A stretch of DNA of 64,000 nt from G963668605 sp963668605 (GTDB lineage Bacteria > Acidobacteriota > Terriglobia > Bryobacterales > Bryobacteraceae), in assembly GCA_963668605.1 (NCBI GenBank), contig OY764903.1, positions 1,860,001 to 1,924,000 on the forward strand, in the 5' to 3' direction. Positions 35,581 through 44,929 of this stretch are shown here, piece by piece. The notes under the pieces were generated by a model. It did not search any database and was not told the DNA's origin. It saw only the letters and a list, made by a program, of their open reading frames with translations. The position numbers were made by a program, and so were the translations under genes. The first letter of the stretch is position 1. Every line of letters starts with the position of its first letter.

Positions 35581-37683
35581 TTATGGCAGAAGCACCATGG
35601 GCGAGCGCCACACCGCAAACTTTTGCGCTGCGGGATCGAGCACAGTCACCTGGCAGGTGTATCTCCCGGGCTCCAGTTTTTCCAGCCCGACGCTGAACTT
35701 CAGCGGCACCGCTTTCGATTTCGGGTTCAGCCCATCGGCGATTTGCAGCGGCGCGGTTTCAAAGGTCTTGACTTTGCCGCGGTAAAAACTTACGGTCGCC
35801 ACCATGAACTCGGTCGACTCCGCGGCCGGCTGATAGGCTTCCAGATAGACGAACATTTCCTGATCCCTGCGAAACACCTTTGTCACACTCGGAATCAGTT
35901 TCTGGTTTTCCTGGACCAGCGGATTCGCGGCAATCAACTTCTTGTTCCGCTCCGCGCTGGCCAGCGCCGCGCTGGCGTTCTCGCGCTGATAACTAAGCAC
36001 GACGGAACTGATCGGCAGGCGCTTTTGTTCGGTCGTGAGATCGGGAATCACGAACTTCGTTTCAAACGTCCCCATCTTGCCAGTGGCGTTTTCGCGCGCC
36101 AGGAATTTCAGGGTGTACGTCCCGGGCTGCAGCGTGAATCCGGTGTCATAGGAAAGATTGTGCTTCGCCAGTTGGCCGACGCTATCGCCCTTCAGTTTGA
36201 CCGTGATATCGTCGCGCACCGTGCCTTGCAGCGCACCTTTGGCGTCCTTCACCTGGCCAATGAAATCGAGGCGCGTGCTCTCGGCGCCGCCCTTTCTGGC
36301 CAGTTCGATATCGCTGCCCGGAATCTTCACCGACACCGGGACAAAGTAACGGTCGCGCGCCAGGCGGAAGTAATTGATTTCGAGAGCGAGCGAGAGATCC
36401 GTCACCGGGTCACCCAGCATGATCGCCTCCTGCAACTGGCGCTCGCGGTCGGAGGACGAGAATTGCCTGAATGTCTTCGAGGCGAAGTAGCCAGAGCGGT
36501 AATCGAGCTTCGCACTCAGCTTCTTGTTGACCTGCACATTGATCCGGCGATAGTGGCCGTCGAGCGCCGTATTGGTGCTGTAGTAGCCGAGAATGTAGTA
36601 GCTCGCAATTCCCCTCTGCGCCTGCACAATGCCGAGCGCCAGGTCGTTGTTGTCGAGCAGCGCTTTGCCGCCCGTATCCGACGCCAGGGTGTACAGTGTT
36701 TCCTGCTGTCCTTGAAAATTGCTCTGTGCACTGCGCTGCGAAGTGCCGGAATACATGCCCTGGCCGCCCGGCGAACCCTTGGTGGCGTCGCCCAACGGAG
36801 CCGCGGCAACCAGGCCACGCGCATCCACCGGATAGAACGAGACATTGCCGCGCACCGCGGCGTTCACCGTGGCGCGCAATTGCGCCTGGTTGTCCATTCC
36901 CGTACGGCTCATGCCGCTGGCGAAATACACCAGCGCCTTTTTCTCGGGCAGACTGGCGAGCATCTTGACGGCCGTCTCCAGCGCGGCCAGCTTGCGATCC
37001 GTGTTGAAAATGTTGAATTCGCTTTCGTCTGCCGAATACGCGGCGCCTGTATCCTCTTCGCTCTCGTCGCCGGTGCTGCCGTTCGCCATACCCGTCTCGC
37101 CGATGGAGATGCTCTTGATGGTCTGCAACAGCGCGTCGCGGTCGCCGGAGAAATCCTGCAGCACGCGCAGATCGGTGGCGTAAGTGAGGACTGCAACGAG
37201 GTCCGACGAAGTGAGCTGGGTCTTTACGAATTTCGTAGCGGCCTGCTGTGTGCGCAGTTGATCGGCGACGGGCATGCCCGCCAAGTCGAAGAACAGCACC
37301 AGCAAGCGGCGGTCTTTATACTTCACCTCGCCGTTGGCCGACGGGGCGATCGCGGCCGCAACGGCCGGTTGGGCGGAGGCGGCAGGCGTTGCGGCTGCGT
37401 CCGCGGTGCGCGTCCTCAGTTCGGCCGGAGGCAGCAGCGTGTCCTCCAGTCTCTGAAATTCGAAGACCTTGATCTGCTGCGGTTTGCCGTCTTCGCTCAC
37501 CGTGAAGTCGGAGGCTTTCAGCCCATCCAAGGGCTCGCCGTTCTTGTCCTTGGCCGAGACGTTGACTACCACCAACTGCGTGGTGGCCTCAAATTTGAAT
37601 GTCCCCTTCGGGAGTGCGGGCGGGTTCTCCTGCGCGGACGCGATGCACAGCGTCACGAGAATGGTAGCAATGATTGGCCGCAT
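35581..37683 (-). CDS. VWFA-related acidobacterial domain protein (TIGR03436 type), second copy
   Basis: Exported protein of 700 residues (signal MRPIIATILVTLCIASA). It opens like the family: EATTQLVVVNVSAKDKNGEPL, DGLKASDFTVSEDGKPQQIKVFEFQ. An Ala-rich linker follows, then a VWA-like domain (about 125-330: RLLVLFFDLAGMPVADQ, SDLVAVLTYATDLRVLQDF, KKALVYFASGMSR, VSFYPVDARGL). The MIDAS serines are missing in the first motif (DLAGM). The remainder is beta-rich with KLDYRSGYFASKTF. It starts 3 nt after the stop of the TonB receptor gene, so the two are co-transcribed. About the same size and layout as the copy at 25820, but diverged. Confidence 0.85.
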   Translation of the reverse strand: MRPIIATILVTLCIASAQENPPALPKGTFKFEATTQLVVVNVSAKDKNGEPLDGLKASDFTVSEDGKPQQIKVFEFQRLEDTLLPPAELRTRTADAAATPAASAQPAVAAAIAPSANGEVKYKDRRLLVLFFDLAGMPVADQLRTQQAATKFVKTQLTSSDLVAVLTYATDLRVLQDFSGDRDALLQTIKSISIGETGMANGSTGDESEEDTGAAYSADESEFNIFNTDRKLAALETAVKMLASLPEKKALVYFASGMSRTGMDNQAQLRATVNAAVRGNVSFYPVDARGLVAAAPLGDATKGSPGGQGMYSGTSQRSAQSNFQGQQETLYTLASDTGGKALLDNNDLALGIVQAQRGIASYYILGYYSTNTALDGHYRRINVQVNKKLSAKLDYRSGYFASKTFRQFSSSDRERQLQEAIMLGDPVTDLSLALEINYFRLARDRYFVPVSVKIPGSDIELARKGGAESTRLDFIGQVKDAKGALQGTVRDDITVKLKGDSVGQLAKHNLSYDTGFTLQPGTYTLKFLARENATGKMGTFETKFVIPDLTTEQKRLPISSVVLSYQRENASAALASAERNKKLIAANPLVQENQKLIPSVTKVFRRDQEMFVYLEAYQPAAESTEFMVATVSFYRGKVKTFETAPLQIADGLNPKSKAVPLKFSVGLEKLEPGRYTCQVTVLDPAAQKFAVWRSPMVLLP

Positions 37684-37686
37684 GGT

Positions 37687-40600
37687 TTAGAACCTGAACC
37701 TTAAGCTGATGGTGAGCTTGCGCATGCCGGCGGCGTTGGTCGCCAGGCCGTAATTGTTAGAGCCAAGAACCGTACCCCAACTCGTTACGGTGACATGATT
37801 CAAAATGTTCTGGCCCTGCAATTGGAGATCGACGCTGCGCCGCTCGCCGATCCGGAAGACGCGCCCCACGGAGCCGTTAAGCGAAAATGTGACCGGTCCC
37901 GCAATCGTATTTCTGCCCGCATTACCCCACTCGCCCGCAAGCGGCGCCGCGAACGCCGCGGTGTTAAAGAGCATCCCTTCCGCATCGATCGGCAGACCGG
38001 TCGCATTGGCGCGAACCGTGTTGCCGACCGCCGTTCCGACAACCTGCGAACGGTTGCCGCCGACCGTTGCCGTAAACGGACGGCCGGAGCGCGCGGTGAT
38101 GTCTCCGCCCAAGTTCCAATCCTTGAGCAGCGCACCCTTCCAGCCGTTGATCAGCGTGCCTCCGCTCTTTCCCATACCGCTGCTGTACTGGAACTGAAGC
38201 TGCAAGTTGTGGCGCGCGTCGAAGCTTGAAAGCCCGCGCTCAGCCGATAGGTCGAGCCAGTTCTGCGCCACAGGCGTGCCGCCTTGTCCACGACCACCCG
38301 TACCAGCGTTGTCGATCGACTTCGAAAACTGGTACGAGGCTCGCGCCATGATACCGCTATGGAAGCGGCGGTTGAGTTGAAACTGCGCCGCGTTGTATGT
38401 CGAGTTGCCATTCGACGTCTCGTAGATGTAACTGTGCGGCAAGAGCGACTCGACGGCTCCAGGCGCCACCGAGTTCGGGATGAACTGCTGATCGAGCCGC
38501 GTGCCTTTCGTCCCCAGATAACCGATGGTTCCGAACAGGCTGAATGGCAGATCCTTCTGGATCGAGATCGTCCAGGTCTGCACATACCCGATGCGGTAGT
38601 TCGGGTCGATGGCATAAGTGCTCGAAAGTGCATTGCTCGATGCGAGTAGGAATCCGTTCTCGATGCTCAGCGGATTCGCCGGGGACGTAGACGCGTTCAA
38701 CGACTGCGCGAAGGGCGGCTGCTGTGCCATATTACTCGCGATCATGCTGTAGACCGAGGTGTTGTAGTACAGGCCATAGCCACCGCGCACCACCATCGAG
38801 CCCTTTTGCTGCGGTCTCCACGCAAAACCCAGGCGCGGCGAAAAGTTATTGCGATCCGGACGGACCAGCGCGTTCGGCAAGCTGCCCGAGTACGCGCCGG
38901 TCTGTCCGGGTTCTACGGGTGCAACCGCCGTATAGCCCGAGGCGACGTCGAGGTTGACCAGACGGCTATAGAGTTCCGTCACGGGCGCCGCGTATTCCCA
39001 ACGCAGTCCCGCCACCACGCTGAATCGCGACGTGATGCGCCAATCGTCGTTCGCAAAAACGTTGTAGCCCGTTCCGCGAAAATACTTGTCGGGGTTGCCG
39101 TAGCGAATCGAGCCCGTCGCCGGTTTGCTCAACAGCAAATCGGCCAGGTCGAAGCCCGTACCGCTCTGCGCGATCCCATTCACAACCAGGCTCGTGGCGA
39201 TGCCGGTGAAGCTGTACGTGCCGCGCCCGTTCGTGTCGGCCACCTGGTTGAATTGCTGGCGGCGGTAGTCGCCTCCGAAGGAAACGTTGTGCTTGCCGTG
39301 AACCCAGAGGATGCTCTCTCCGAGAGTGCCGCTCTGGTTGCGATTGAGCGAATAGTTACCGTCGCTCAGACCGGCATAGTTCGTTAATCTCAAATTCGGC
39401 GGACCCCAGTTGGCGGGGTCTTGCGAAGCGCCCGCAATGTTCAACGCGGCGGCCACATTCTGGCGGTCCGCGAAGTAGGGCGACAACAACTGGCGGCTGC
39501 GGCTGAAATTGTAATTCAAGTTATTCGTCAGTCTCGTCGTGATGTTGCGCGACCAGGCGAGGTTCGCATTGATGCCGCGGCCCGAGCCTGTATCGAGAAA
39601 CTGGAACAGGTTCGGCGTCGAACTATCGCTGCTCTGGTATCCGAGGCTGAAATTCAGCCTGTCCTTCGAGGTCAGCTTGATGTTCGAAAGACGCGCGTTG
39701 AGGTTTTGGGAATTGTTAGAGCCCGTCAGCGAAGTCTGGTAGTTGCGCGCAGCGAACGGCTGGTTCGGGTTCGGATAGTAGTTCAGCAGGCCCAGCGCCG
39801 TGGCGTTGAGGCGCGCCGCCGGAATGCGGTTGCCGGGGAACGGGTTGCCCGTTGTGGGATCGTAGATCGTCACAGGAACCCCTTGCAGCAGAGTCTGCGA
39901 AAAGTCGCCAGTGCGCTCTAGAGCCGTCGGCATGTTGACCGGCTCCGTCGTCGTGCCCGTGCGGTTGCGTTGAAACTGATAGTTGATTGAGAACTGGATG
40001 TGCCTGTCCAACCCGATCAGCTTGGGGATGACCAGCGGGCCGCCGAACATAATGCCGCCGCGTGCGTTCGCATAGGATGGCTTGTCCAGGTCGGCGCCTG
40101 TGACGGAGTAGGACCGGGCATCCAAGACTGAATTGCCCAGGCTGAAAAACGCGTTGCCCATATACGAGTTGCGCGGATCGCGGCGGTTATTGCCGAACGC
40201 CATGGCATCGCGGTGCCCTTGCCAGTCTGGACGCCCGCCAGGTCCGCCTCTAGGTCCGCCGAAGCCGCCACCAGGTCCACCGGGGCCACCTGGCCCGCCG
40301 CCCGGAGGGCCACCGCCTGGGCCGCCTCCAGGACCACCGCCCGGGGGGCCACCACCGGGCCCGCCACCCATCTCACGACCACCCATCCCCGGGCCGCCGG
40401 GACCGCGCGGACCCGCGTGTGCAACACTTTGGCTTTCGCTGGCGGGTTCGCCGTTGGCTGTCCCGCCCATGCCCATGGGGCCGCCGCCGGGCATCCCAGG
40501 CCCACCGACACCGTCCATCCCGTGCAAACCCCAATCGTTATGCGATGGCATTCCCATGGCGGTGCTCATACTGCCCTGCAACGTGAAGGAGTCCGCGGCG

Positions 40601-41166
40601 CTTTGGCTGAGGTCGGCAATCTCTTCGCTCCGGATCGCGCCTTCGTTGCCGGGCGCTGCGGCGTTGGCCGACTGGTTCACATCGACGCGCTGGAAGCCTC
40701 GCTCCGGCGTGCGTGAAGCAGTCGCGCGGGAAGCTCGCGCGGCGCCAATGGGTGCATCCTTCCGCGGAGCCACCGCAACCTGTTCTGGGTTCAGTTTCTC
40801 TGGATTCAGCTTCTCTGGATTGAGTCTGGCAAGCAGCGCCTCGCGCGACAGAAACTGCAATTCCAGTTCGAGCGCGGGAGCCGACTCCACAACGCTCACC
40901 TCGCGCGTGATCGCCGCAAACCCGAGCGTCTCTACCTCCAGCGTCCAGACACCGTCAGTCAGATCGGCGAACCGGAAGGCGCCCTGCTCATCGGTGGTGG
41001 TCACAACCTTCTTGCCCTCGCGAGCCGCGCTAACCGTGACGCCGGGAAACGGCAAGCCGCCAGACTTCACAGTGCCGCGGTATTCCGACGCCAGCGCCGC
41101 TCCGGCAACGAGCCAGACAGCCAGCAGGCGCCCGAAGTTGTAGATGTGAATGCGTTTGGTGGACAT
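37687..41166 (-). CDS. Oar-like TonB-dependent receptor with Gly/Pro-rich insert
   Basis: Outer-membrane receptor of 1159 residues. Signal segment FGRLLAVWLVAGAALAS is followed by a carboxypeptidase-regulatory-like domain (EYRGTVKSGGLPFPGVTVSA, GAFRFADLTDGVWTLEVETLGF, about 28-105). Next come three tandem LNPEK-type pentapeptides, a linker and a Gly/Pro-rich tract of about 90 residues (roughly 215-325, coded at 40210-40510), then the plug and a long beta-barrel ending in the typical aromatic C-terminus KLTISLRFRF. ATG at 41166 was chosen; GGAGA lies 14 nt upstream, a wide spacing. Large-substrate uptake or surface assembly is expected. First gene of a pair with the VWFA protein at 35581. Confidence 0.85.
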   Translation of the reverse strand: MSTKRIHIYNFGRLLAVWLVAGAALASEYRGTVKSGGLPFPGVTVSAAREGKKVVTTTDEQGAFRFADLTDGVWTLEVETLGFAAITREVSVVESAPALELELQFLSREALLARLNPEKLNPEKLNPEQVAVAPRKDAPIGAARASRATASRTPERGFQRVDVNQSANAAAPGNEGAIRSEEIADLSQSAADSFTLQGSMSTAMGMPSHNDWGLHGMDGVGGPGMPGGGPMGMGGTANGEPASESQSVAHAGPRGPGGPGMGGREMGGGPGGGPPGGGPGGGPGGGPPGGGPGGPGGPGGGFGGPRGGPGGRPDWQGHRDAMAFGNNRRDPRNSYMGNAFFSLGNSVLDARSYSVTGADLDKPSYANARGGIMFGGPLVIPKLIGLDRHIQFSINYQFQRNRTGTTTEPVNMPTALERTGDFSQTLLQGVPVTIYDPTTGNPFPGNRIPAARLNATALGLLNYYPNPNQPFAARNYQTSLTGSNNSQNLNARLSNIKLTSKDRLNFSLGYQSSDSSTPNLFQFLDTGSGRGINANLAWSRNITTRLTNNLNYNFSRSRQLLSPYFADRQNVAAALNIAGASQDPANWGPPNLRLTNYAGLSDGNYSLNRNQSGTLGESILWVHGKHNVSFGGDYRRQQFNQVADTNGRGTYSFTGIATSLVVNGIAQSGTGFDLADLLLSKPATGSIRYGNPDKYFRGTGYNVFANDDWRITSRFSVVAGLRWEYAAPVTELYSRLVNLDVASGYTAVAPVEPGQTGAYSGSLPNALVRPDRNNFSPRLGFAWRPQQKGSMVVRGGYGLYYNTSVYSMIASNMAQQPPFAQSLNASTSPANPLSIENGFLLASSNALSSTYAIDPNYRIGYVQTWTISIQKDLPFSLFGTIGYLGTKGTRLDQQFIPNSVAPGAVESLLPHSYIYETSNGNSTYNAAQFQLNRRFHSGIMARASYQFSKSIDNAGTGGRGQGGTPVAQNWLDLSAERGLSSFDARHNLQLQFQYSSGMGKSGGTLINGWKGALLKDWNLGGDITARSGRPFTATVGGNRSQVVGTAVGNTVRANATGLPIDAEGMLFNTAAFAAPLAGEWGNAGRNTIAGPVTFSLNGSVGRVFRIGERRSVDLQLQGQNILNHVTVTSWGTVLGSNNYGLATNAAGMRKLTISLRFRF
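40780..40824 (-). repeat. Three tandem 15-bp units coding LNPEK-type pentapeptides
   Basis: Three consecutive 15-bp units (40780-40794, 40795-40809, 40810-40824) inside the TonB receptor gene encode LNPEK, LNPEK and LNPEQ. Identity between neighbours is 12-14 of 15. The unit number could vary by slippage without breaking the frame. Confidence 0.7.
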
Positions 41167-41306
41167 GTACACTTGGTAAGTCTCCAAACCGGGGCAAAAA
41201 GTTTCAGGCAGCGCCTAAGCTTTACTTTCTTAACGCATTCTTAGCAAAGCAAAGGTCCAACGCCGCGCTATCGTGCAAATGCCCCTGGAGTTTCTACATC
41301 TACCAA

Positions 41307-41594
41307 GCCCGAACGGCGAAAGATCATAGCCCACGGCGTGAGCAGTGTGGAATAGCGTGTTAGGAGATACAGAGCCCCGGAACGGGGCGAAAGGCTGGTC
41401 TCAGCCCCAGAGGTCACGCACATCGTATGCCATGCCATGCTTCCGCAGGAATGTTAGAAACTCCTCTTGGAACGAAACCCGGCGATGGTGCTCTGCTGTG
41501 CGGGACAGACTTACGCCCCGTTCCGGGGCTGCATGGCCGATCCGCTATGTCCACACGGCTCACGCCGTGGGCTATGATCTTTCGCCCTTCGGGC
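41307..41594. repeat. 288-bp palindromic (MITE-like) element
   Basis: Terminal arms 41307-41343 and 41558-41594 are inverted repeats of 37 bp with one mismatch. Inner arms 41373-41389 and 41514-41530 are a perfect 17-bp inverted pair, themselves nearly palindromic; the segments between outer and inner arms also partly pair (GTGTGGAATAGCG against CGCTATGTCCACAC). The core 41390-41513 shows no recognisable gene. The rest of the 649-bp gap (41167-41306 and 41595-41815) holds no feature that I can support except the presumed promoter region of the divergent genes. The element fits a non-autonomous palindromic repeat. Confidence 0.75.
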
Positions 41595-41815
41595 TTGGCG
41601 GCGGACCACTTCAACAGAGATAATGGACTGCCAGGCGCCGAATTCTCATCCACAAAATTCAGAAGATCCGCGGGCGTCCGCCCTCCGAGCGCCTCCACTT
41701 CTACGTCGCGCACCCGCGCTACCGTTCAATGCGCGATCTGGTCATACAGATCCGAAATACCGCATTTCACTTCCAGTGCGTTGAATTCATGGAACCTCTT
41801 AGTATCATTAAGACT

Positions 41816-44800
41816 ATGGGCATTAATATCGGGTTGGATATTGGATCCATCAGCCTGAAGCTGGCCGCTCTGGGCCGGGCGGAGGACCGCGCCGTCCTCG
41901 AATCCCTCTGCCGCAAGAATAAGTCCTTTCGAATCATCGCTTCTCCTGAGGGCACACTGGCAGTCTCCGACTACCGCCGCATCGCTGGCTCTCCGATCCA
42001 ATCCGCATACGACATTCTCTCGGAAATCTACGACGGCGTACCTGAGGACGCCATCGAGGGCATCCGCGTCACCGGCTCTGGCAGCCGCACGATCGCCAAG
42101 ATCCTGGGCATCTACTTCGAGAACGAATTTAAGGCCATCGCGCACATGTTCTCGGCCTTTTACCCGGAAGTCCGCACGATCTTCGAACTGGGCGGCGAAA
42201 GCGCCAAGTACATCCGCCTCGAGGAGTCCGCGGGAACGCCGGGCACGGGCATCGTCGACTACGACCGTAGCGGCGAGTGCGCTGCCGGCACCGGCTCGTT
42301 TCTCGATCAGCAGGCGCTGCGCATGGGCTACTCGGTCGAAGAGATCGGCAATCTGGTGTGCGAAGCCGGCTGCGCGGCGCGCATCGCCGGCCGCTGCTCG
42401 GTCTTCGCCAAATCCGACATGATTCACGCCCAGCAGAAGGGCTATTCACCACAGGAGATCCTGCGCGGGCTCTGCGACGCGGTCGCGCGCAACTTCAAGA
42501 GCAGCATCGTCAAGGGTCGCGCAGTCACCAAACCCGTCGCACTGATCGGCGCGGTCTCGATGAACGAGGGCATCACGGGCGCCATCCGCGAGGCATTCGA
42601 GCTCACGCCGGAACAACTGATCGTCCCCGAACTCTACGCCTGGTCGAGCGCCATCGGCGCGGCCATGCTCGAAGCCGCCGAGCCGCGCAAGCGCACGCTG
42701 CTCGAAGTCCACCGGCTCAAGCAGCATGAATCCGAAGTTGGGCCAATCGACGCCAAGCCGCTCAACACCGACAACGTTGTCCAACTCCGCGATCGCGTCG
42801 GCCAATACACGCCGCCTCCTGGCGATGGGCCGATCCCGGCCTGGCTCGGCATCGACATCGGCTCAGTCTCCACCAACCTGGTCGCCATCGATCGCGATTG
42901 CCAGGTGATCCACGACATCTACCTGCGCACGGCCGGCCGGCCGATTGAAGCCGTGCAAACGGGCCTCACAGAGCTGAATGAAAAATGGGGTCATCGGCTG
43001 GTCATCGAAGGCGTCGGCACCACTGGTTCGGGGCGCGAATTGATCGCCGAGTTCATCGGCGCCGATGTGGTCAACGACGAGATCACGGCTCACAAGACGG
43101 GCGCGTGGCACATCTCGAGCACGCTCGGCGGCGAGCCGGTCGATACGATTTTTGAAATCGGCGGGCAGGACTCGAAGTTCATCTCGATCGAGAACGGCGT
43201 CGTCGTGGACTTCGCAATGAATGAGGCTTGCGCGGCGGGCACCGGATCATTCCTCGAAGAACAGGCCGAGAAGCTCGGTATCAACATCAAAGGCGAATTC
43301 GCCCGCCTGGCACTCTCTTCGGAAGCGCCGACGCGGCTCGGCGAACGCTGCACGGTCTTCATGGAACGCGACGTCACGGGCTGGCTGCACAAGGGCGAAA
43401 CTGTTCCCAACATCGTGGCCGGGTTGGCCTATTCTATCGCGTTGAACTATGTGAACCGCGTGGTGCGTGGACGCCATATTGGCGACGTGATCTATTTCCA
43501 GGGCGGCACGGCCTACAACGATGCCGTCACCGCGGCGTTCTCCAATCTGTTGGGCAAGAAGGTCACCGTGCCGCCCTACAACGGCGTGATGGGCGCGGTG
43601 GGCATGGCGCTGATCGCAAAGCAGTGGCACGAAGCGACGAAGGGCGTAACGCGCTTCCGCGGCTATGATCTCACGAAGCTCGAGATGAAGACGCGCGACT
43701 TTGTTTGCAAGGCCTGCACCAACGAGTGCGACATCAAGGAGTTCGACATCGAAGGCCAGAAGAGTTTCTGGGGCGACAAGTGTTCGGACAAATACCGTAA
43801 GGTCTCGGCCAGTGGGCGCAAACCGGTGGTCGACGATCTGATCGCATTCCGCGAGCGCCTGCTCGAGGAACTCACCGGCGGCCCGCTGACTCCGCCGAAG
43901 AAACTCGACAAGAAGCCCGGCCGGCTCGTCGTCGGCATCCCGCGCGCGATGTCGATGATCGACAATTATCCTTTCTGGCACCGCTACTTCACCGGCATGG
44001 GCCTCGACGTAGTGCTCTCGCGGATGACCGACCCGCGCATCGCCGCCGACGGCATCGACATGGCCATTGCGCAGCCCTGTTTCCCGATTCAGGTCGCGCA
44101 CGGTCACGCGCGCGCTCTCGCCGAGCTTGACGTCGACTACATCTTCGTCCCCAACTACCTCAACGCCGAGAGCAACCTCGAATACGACTGCACGGCACAC
44201 CTCTGCCCCTGGAACCAGACGCTGCCATTCGTACTTAAATCGAATCCACCGCTTGAAGCGCACTGGCACAAGGTTCTCGCGCCCACGCTGCACTTCCAGT
44301 TGGGCCGCGACCACATCAAGAAGACGCTCGCCGGGATGGCCCAGAAGCTCGGCGTAAAGCGGCGCGTGAGCGATGCGGCCGTCGATGCCGCCTACGCAAC
44401 GCAACGCGATTTTCAGAGCCGGCTGCTGGCCGAGGGCAAGCGCGCTCTCGAGATCCTGCGCGAGACCGGCGAGCCCGGGATCATCCTCGTCGGGCGCGGT
44501 TACAACATTTACGACCGCAGCATCAATTGCGACATTCCGCGCAAGATGCGGCGTCATTATGGCGCCAACGTGATCCCGATCGATTTCGTCGTCACCGGCC
44601 AGGAGGACATTTCCGACCTGCACAACAACATGTACTGGAGCAGCGGACAGAAGATCCTGGAGGCCGCGCGGCTTGCCTCGCGCGAAGAGAACCTCCACGT
44701 AATCTACCTCTCCAACTTCAAGTGCGGGCCGGACTCCTATATCAAATACTTCGCACGCCAGGCCGCGGGCGCGCCACTTCTCGTGCTTCAGTTCGACGGC

Positions 44801-44929
44801 CACGGCAACGACGCCGGCTACATGACGCGCGTAGAAGCGTATCTCGACTCCAAAGGAATTCTGCGATGCTACAGCAAATCTCCGGCCAGTCCGGCGAGCT
44901 CCCAACTGGTGAAGCCGAAGACAGCCTAG
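41816..44929 (+). CDS. Acyl-CoA dehydratase activase-type protein, two ATPase domains
   Basis: Protein of about 1037 residues. It has two BadF/BadG/BcrA/BcrD-type ATPase domains: the first at 1-265 (INIGLDIGSISLKLA, GSGSRTIAKILG, ELGGESAKYIRL, CAAGTGSFLDQQA, AGRCSVFAKSDM) and the second at about 345-615 (AWLGIDIGSVSTNLVAID, GTTGSGRELIAEF, EIGGQDSKFI, CAAGTGSFLEEQA, GERCTVFMERDV). Each has the two cysteines expected to hold a [4Fe-4S] cluster between subunits. The C-terminal 400 residues begin with a cysteine-rich FVCKACTNECDIKEF module and continue as a DUF2229/HgdB-like domain. ATP-driven low-potential electron transfer to a partner is inferred. Start at 41816; ATG at 41789 is possible. Confidence 0.82.
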   Translation: MGINIGLDIGSISLKLAALGRAEDRAVLESLCRKNKSFRIIASPEGTLAVSDYRRIAGSPIQSAYDILSEIYDGVPEDAIEGIRVTGSGSRTIAKILGIYFENEFKAIAHMFSAFYPEVRTIFELGGESAKYIRLEESAGTPGTGIVDYDRSGECAAGTGSFLDQQALRMGYSVEEIGNLVCEAGCAARIAGRCSVFAKSDMIHAQQKGYSPQEILRGLCDAVARNFKSSIVKGRAVTKPVALIGAVSMNEGITGAIREAFELTPEQLIVPELYAWSSAIGAAMLEAAEPRKRTLLEVHRLKQHESEVGPIDAKPLNTDNVVQLRDRVGQYTPPPGDGPIPAWLGIDIGSVSTNLVAIDRDCQVIHDIYLRTAGRPIEAVQTGLTELNEKWGHRLVIEGVGTTGSGRELIAEFIGADVVNDEITAHKTGAWHISSTLGGEPVDTIFEIGGQDSKFISIENGVVVDFAMNEACAAGTGSFLEEQAEKLGINIKGEFARLALSSEAPTRLGERCTVFMERDVTGWLHKGETVPNIVAGLAYSIALNYVNRVVRGRHIGDVIYFQGGTAYNDAVTAAFSNLLGKKVTVPPYNGVMGAVGMALIAKQWHEATKGVTRFRGYDLTKLEMKTRDFVCKACTNECDIKEFDIEGQKSFWGDKCSDKYRKVSASGRKPVVDDLIAFRERLLEELTGGPLTPPKKLDKKPGRLVVGIPRAMSMIDNYPFWHRYFTGMGLDVVLSRMTDPRIAADGIDMAIAQPCFPIQVAHGHARALAELDVDYIFVPNYLNAESNLEYDCTAHLCPWNQTLPFVLKSNPPLEAHWHKVLAPTLHFQLGRDHIKKTLAGMAQKLGVKRRVSDAAVDAAYATQRDFQSRLLAEGKRALEILRETGEPGIILVGRGYNIYDRSINCDIPRKMRRHYGANVIPIDFVVTGQEDISDLHNNMYWSSGQKILEAARLASREENLHVIYLSNFKCGPDSYIKYFARQAAGAPLLVLQFDGHGNDAGYMTRVEAYLDSKGILRCYSKSPASPASSQLVKPKTA

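Noticed and set aside
40133..41143. Proline-rich open frame antisense to the receptor's Gly/Pro tract
   Set aside because: Low-complexity proline repeats are the complement of glycine codons in the real gene. No start signal or domain.
41414..41713. Small minus-strand frame across the palindromic element
   Set aside because: Two thirds of it is the palindrome itself, and the remaining part has no recognised domain or ribosome binding site.
44866..44929. Programmed -1 frameshift between the two activase genes
   Set aside because: I see no X-XXY-YYZ slippery heptamer or strong downstream stem in the overlap, and the second gene has its own ribosome binding site. Left as an alternative only.
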